A DNA stretch of 64,000 bases, from assembly GCF_963675165.1 (NCBI RefSeq), contig NC_087390.1, positions 4,225,301 to 4,289,300 on the forward strand, read 5' to 3'. The notes under the pieces are model-generated. The model ran no database searches. It saw nothing but the letters and a program-made list of their open reading frames with translations, and was not told the origin of the DNA. The translations under genes and the position numbers were made by a program. Every line of letters begins with the position of its first letter. The first letter of the stretch is position 1. The stretch is from Halichondria panicea. Lineage: Eukaryota > Porifera > Demospongiae > Suberitida > Halichondriidae. Shown here one piece after another: positions 59,574 through 64,000 of this stretch.

Positions 59574-60614
59574 GTGTAATGTCGTAATTAATTTGTGAGC
59601 ATTGCCATATAATCACCTCTGTACAGTATTTACATATATATAGACGTAAATGCGTTAGCTTCTTATTTATTTTTGTTCCTAACCTAGCTAGATCTATACA
59701 TGATTAGCCTATTATACATGTTTACTGTTTCACGCTTGTATTAATATCCCTGTACGTTCGGTATAAAACAGGAAGGTTTGCATTGATGTCAGCTGCTTCA
59801 ACGGTTTTTACCACTATTAGGCCAGCAATGTATAATTATAGCTGTCAAGCCTGTAGTGCCACAGCAATCACATCAACTGGCCAAAGGCATGTATCAGAAT
59901 GCTGACGTGCATACAAGCATATGGCCTTGTGGGATATATACGCAGGGTATAATAATGATTTTGGACTATTATTACAGCCACAATCTGGATGAGATGGCTT
60001 CCTTCCCACTCAATTCTGAGAATCTTGTAATTGAGCCCATGCACTTGCGTCCATTCATTGGATGAATCATCAGTTGTAAAGTAAAAAATGCGACCCTCTA
60101 AAAATACGTTATATACCAGCAGGAGTGTAACAACCTTCAAAAGAAGCGATCTACATAGGTGTCCACGTATTTAAGGTTTTGCTTACCTTTTTGCCTCACT
60201 TCACTTTACTCTCACTTTACCTGTATTGTCAGTTGATGTTTTGCTTCTCAATCTAAGAATTTGGTTAAGCTACACTGTGAAGTTAATTTGTCTGTAACTA
60301 GTTGTTGTTGCCTATAGCTAGGAGCCTGTCTCTAGCTAATTTTTCTAGCCTGTCTAGAATCCCTCTACGTACACCAAGATAAGTAGGCCTCTGACTACCT
60401 AATGTATCCCCGTCGAATAAGCGTTGCAATAAAATTACGAACTGTTGATACAATCCTCAAATAATAATAATTATACACTACATTTTATCATTCTATGTAT
60501 ATAGGTGTTAAAAAGTGTATTACACTAAGTATATACTTATTATACAGTGTTCAGAAAGCTTTCATCCTGCAAGTATAATATAGATACACATGTTTCAAAA
60601 ACAAATGTTATAAC
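59574..60614. other. Intergenic, convergent 3' flanks
   Basis: This lies between the ends of tyrosinase (plus) and prominin (minus). It holds the dispersed repeat copy at 60171-60370. No exon is supported. Confidence 0.5.
60171..60370. repeat. Dispersed repeat, copy B (partner at 41660-41828)
   Basis: It shows the same block order as copy A, including TTTTTGCCTCACTTCACTTT, CAGTTGATGTTTTGCTTCTC and TCTAGAATCCCTCTAC, with small insertions. Confidence 0.8.
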
Positions 60615-63600
60615 TTACGGATAGGCGTTATCATAATTGTTGTCACGATCTTGTCTACCACGTGTTTCTCTTTCCCTGAAGAAGCTTGCAGCGAGAGTAG
60701 CGAATATGATCAGTGGAATATAAAGCACTGCACAGAAACCCAGCGACCACCAGAAACCATTCTGAAAGAGGATAAATGGATCATTGCTTCATTTCTGTTA
60801 ATTGTGCAAACCAGTACGTCTTAATTCATTAACCTACGACTCCCTACGAGCTACAAAAAATCAGTAAATTTGACTATAGACAGACAGTTCAAAGAGTGCG
60901 TGTTAAATGCGAACAATTAACACAATACACTGTTCAACTCACCAATCCATCTACAAAGTCTCTGCATATCACATTGTGTATCTGTGTGTACACTCCATAC
61001 ACAGGCTGGCATCCACCAACATTGGCAATTATCTAGATACAAAAAAAGTTAATCCAGCAGGATATACTGTAAAAAATGATATGTGATTTTACCACAATAG
61101 TCCCACGCATCATTTTTTACAGTGTATAGCTACAGTGTATAGCTATAATGCTGGTATATCGTAACGAAATCACATACGTACATAATGTTGCAGATTGTCG
61201 CTCATGCGTGTGACACTGAATATTTATATTAGTTACCTGGCTCTCCAAATGATCAATGTATTGGTCTAGATAGCTTAACGATCTCGATAGGGTACCTCGA
61301 ACTGTCTGTATGTATAATAATACCACTGATAATTTGAACGCATATAATAATGTACAGTCACTACAGCGGGGTTTTGTTATGCATCTGATGCTGATGTTAT
61401 GTAGTCTTACGCCATTAATAAAGTCTTCGAGAAAGGGCTGAGATATGTCTACCAGCTCCTCTGCAATCTGATTGGCCAGTGGGGCAATGGTCGCCCCCAA
61501 AGCTCCTTTGATATTCCCCAGTTCTTCGACGAAACTTTCCAACTCATTCTATAAAACAAATAGTAGCTTAATGCTGTGTATACATTATACAGGCATAGGT
61601 GACTGTATACAGTGATGCATACCAGCAGATGAAAGATATAACTTACAACAGAATTAAGCAGAACAGGCACAACGTTATTGCAGACAATCTCGAATTCAAC
61701 AATGAGCTCATTAATCTTATCAACGACATCATCTTCTCCAAGAGCTGCTATTTGGGAACTCAGATTCCGCAGCTTCTCTATGCTATTATTTAAATCAGCT
61801 CTGACAATGGCTGACTCAATCTCAGTAGCAACGCCTGCATATAATTATGGTGACGATAACATTATAGTACATCAAGTTCCATCACTAATAACGCAAACAT
61901 GCTTATATGAAAACACCATGAAAACGTAGTGTTCATATTATCAGTAATTATACCGTATAGATAAACTGTATAGCAACCTGTAATGTTGACGTTAGTGATG
62001 TTGATTGCGTCAAGTTGACCCAGCCCATCCTGTATCACGTTGCTGAGGTTTGCTGGGTCAATATTTAAAACAGCATCCGCAATGCTCGAGTCAATAGAAG
62101 CCTGCAGCTGGAAAAATACCCAGTTTTGAGCACAACAGCTTAGCTCGGCAAATCATGCATATACAACACTGATTGGAGAGACGGGTGACTCTGGGCCAGA
62201 GGAGGTACGACATAGGTTGACCTGAGTCTACATACGTACAAGTGTTAAACATTCCAACAGAAGTAACAAGAAGGCTAAAGAGCAAGCTACTACCTTTTTT
62301 GAATAAACAAGTTAAAGAAATCAATCACCTTTTCACCATTTAATAATAATATTATTAAGTTATCCCCTAAAATCGGTTAATTAATTAACTTTAGGGCTCA
62401 AAATGGGGCTTTACTCTAAAATGCCAGATTTTAGCCGGTACTTATGTTCCATACATCTGGGGCTGAGCTTACTCTTTAGCTGTCTTATTTTGTTTGGAAC
62501 ATGTTGTTACATGCAATGCATTACTGTAACAGCAACAGTGACAATTAATGTCATGCATGCATTCTACCCTAAGGCTAGCTTACTTGTGTAATGTTAAGTA
62601 CACTACGTATTGCACCCCCAATTGAACCACTGGGCAATGGAAGAAGCGCTCCAAGGTTGAGGGCAGTGAACAGGGCAGTATCTTCGTCTTCACATTGTCT
62701 ATAATTTTAAAGCAGTGCCCGTATATGACGTAATTAGCATATTCTACATCACCTCACCTGAAGAAACCTGAAATGGATGGGATGTCACGTATGGAAAATG
62801 TTGCATTTCCTGACGCTCCAGTTAGAGCTTCAATAGTGTCCCTTACCTCTGGGCGGTCAATTGTCTGCAATTAAGCAAGTTGATCAAGAGTTTATTAATG
62901 CATCAATTACCTGAGCAAACAGGTCGTAGTCTGGTCCTTGGACTGCCTGGCAGATCTTGAGAGAGTTGGCTCCAAAGAAGAAGAAAATGGCAGACAAAAG
63001 CAGGAGAAAAAACCCAAACAAGAATGCTGTGCCAATTCCTCTGTATACACAAGTCATGTACATTGTGGTAAGGATGGACAAATGACAAATTTCTGCAAGA
63101 CTCTATGTGCTGGATAAGATTAATTAGCTTGTCTTAGACTAATTAAGAAAAAGATTAGTCCTCCCGGGGGGGGGGGGGGGGGCAAATTTTTTTTAGTTTC
63201 TTGAAATGCCTTATATAGTAGACTGTAGACCCTCTAGTTATAAATTAAGAATTTGCATACTGGTGGAGGGGAAGCTGAAGAGTATATAGGGAAGATGCTG
63301 CCCTCCTGCCCCCCCCCCCCCCCCCACTGGATAGAACCCTGCTAGCTGCATCAGCCTGCGTGAAACAAGTTCTGTATACACACTAAAAAAACTACATATG
63401 CACCATTAGCATTCAAACGTTCATTTCTACATACAAAAGATGGTCGTTCAGTCAACATGCACAATTTGTTTAAAGCTTTACAGGCAGATTGGCTTTTTAT
63501 TTGCCTTAGATATCATGTACTCCGCACCTAATTTGGAACATAGCTTCCTCGCTAAGGGCCAAGTTTTGTTCAGTAAAAATGATAGGAAATTTTCACCTCA

Positions 63601-64000
63601 TAATAATATTATAGAAGCAGCGCTGAGAACCAGAGTGCATGAGCTAACCCAAAATCAAATCGTCCATTGTGCATTATATCTTATACACCCTCCCAGATAT
63701 TAGTTAAAACTATTTGAAATGTGTTTTGACAGCAATTCATGGTACTAGAGGTACTTAACGATTTTATTTGGTTCTCAGCTCTTCCTTACTTGTATAAACA
63801 TAAATCGACAGCTTTCAGGACTATAATTATTATGATTATGCTTTTTTGTCCAACATACATGAGTAGGAAAATGCCTCCGCAGTTTGACAGTGATGATCTT
63901 TCTGATGGTAGTCGACCTTTGTTGAACCCGACAAACCCACATACCAGACCGATCCATATCAGCCCAATCGTTACCAGTGTCATCGAGCAAACAACAATCC
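60615..64000 (-). CDS. PROM1-like: Prominin (CD133-like) pentaspan membrane glycoprotein, 5' end outside window
   Basis: Prominins are five-span proteins of membrane protrusions that bind cholesterol-rich domains. Ten exons are visible: 64000-63859 (partial), 63040-62911, 62864-62758, 62698-62584, 62107-61978, 61834-61647, 61548-61411, 61305-61237, 61032-60943, 60761-60615. The first runs through a membrane span to SSLSNCGGIFLL, matching the prominin RSGLSNFGGTFLM type. The next holds a span and the FGANSLKICQ start of the second large loop. Long glycosylated helical loop segments follow, then the conserved Cys region before the last span (GGCQPVYGVYTQIHNVICRDF) and a final span with a basic, Asn-rich tail. 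The stop at 60615-60617 overlaps a possible splice donor, so a further short exon is not excluded. Whether this is orthologous to PROM1 or PROM2 cannot be told. Confidence 0.88.
63166..63325. repeat. G17 and C17 homopolymer pair in prominin intron
   Basis: A run of 17 G (63166-63182) and a run of 17 C (63309-63325) are separated by 126 bp in inverted arrangement, inside the intron 63041-63858. Each can form a G-quadruplex or i-motif, or the two can pair. Lengths should be treated as approximate because homopolymers are error-prone. Confidence 0.8.

Noticed and set aside
1-64000. tRNA, rRNA or other structured RNA genes
   Set aside because: I saw no convincing tRNA arms with box A/B or rRNA blocks. 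A covariance-model search would be needed to exclude small RNAs.

Overview
The window is animal DNA, most likely from a sponge (demosponge). It is AT-rich and has many short GT-AG introns. The recognisable genes are metazoan: VPS41, GPR155/LYCHOS, prominin, tyrosinase, TMEM45, MOB, Kunitz/TIL inhibitors and a heparan-sulfate-type sulfotransferase. It also carries two members of a large, uncharacterised beta-helix plus multi-membrane-span family that I associate with sponges. The species cannot be fixed from the sequence alone. I saw no bacterial, viral or CRISPR features.

Layout. 223-14012 (-): VPS41, 25 exons, with its 3' end outside the window. Its 6.9 kb second intron holds an intronless antisense gene for a secreted/membrane beta-helix protein (6141-9936, +) and a nested pair of miniature transposons. 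14181-19846 (-): a secreted Kunitz plus seven-TIL-domain protease inhibitor built from six identical-length 186-bp exons. 20276-26703 (-): an apparent fusion of a metzincin metallopeptidase, a SAM domain and a MOB domain. 27395-28450 (-): a single-exon Golgi sulfotransferase. 29632-35189 (+): an RWD plus PARP-catalytic-domain protein. 36629-40363 (+): a second beta-helix/multi-TM gene, broken by about six frameshifts. 42038-43033 (-): TMEM45-like. 43557-46667: two adjacent non-autonomous DNA transposons, one containing tandem repeats. 47365-56847 (+): GPR155/LYCHOS, 15 exons, 874 codons. 57756-59573 (+): intronless membrane tyrosinase. 60615-64000 (-): prominin, with its 5' end outside the window.

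These are independent eukaryotic genes, not an operon. VPS41 and GPR155 both act at the late endosome/lysosome. The tyrosinase, sulfotransferase, inhibitor, beta-helix and prominin products belong to the secretory pathway or cell surface. Introns and intergenic spaces are rich in miniature inverted-repeat elements (MITEs), several with clear target-site duplications. Exon boundaries were set by hand from splice signals, reading-phase continuity and recalled family sequences. They add up in phase for every multi-exon model, but RNA data have not been consulted.
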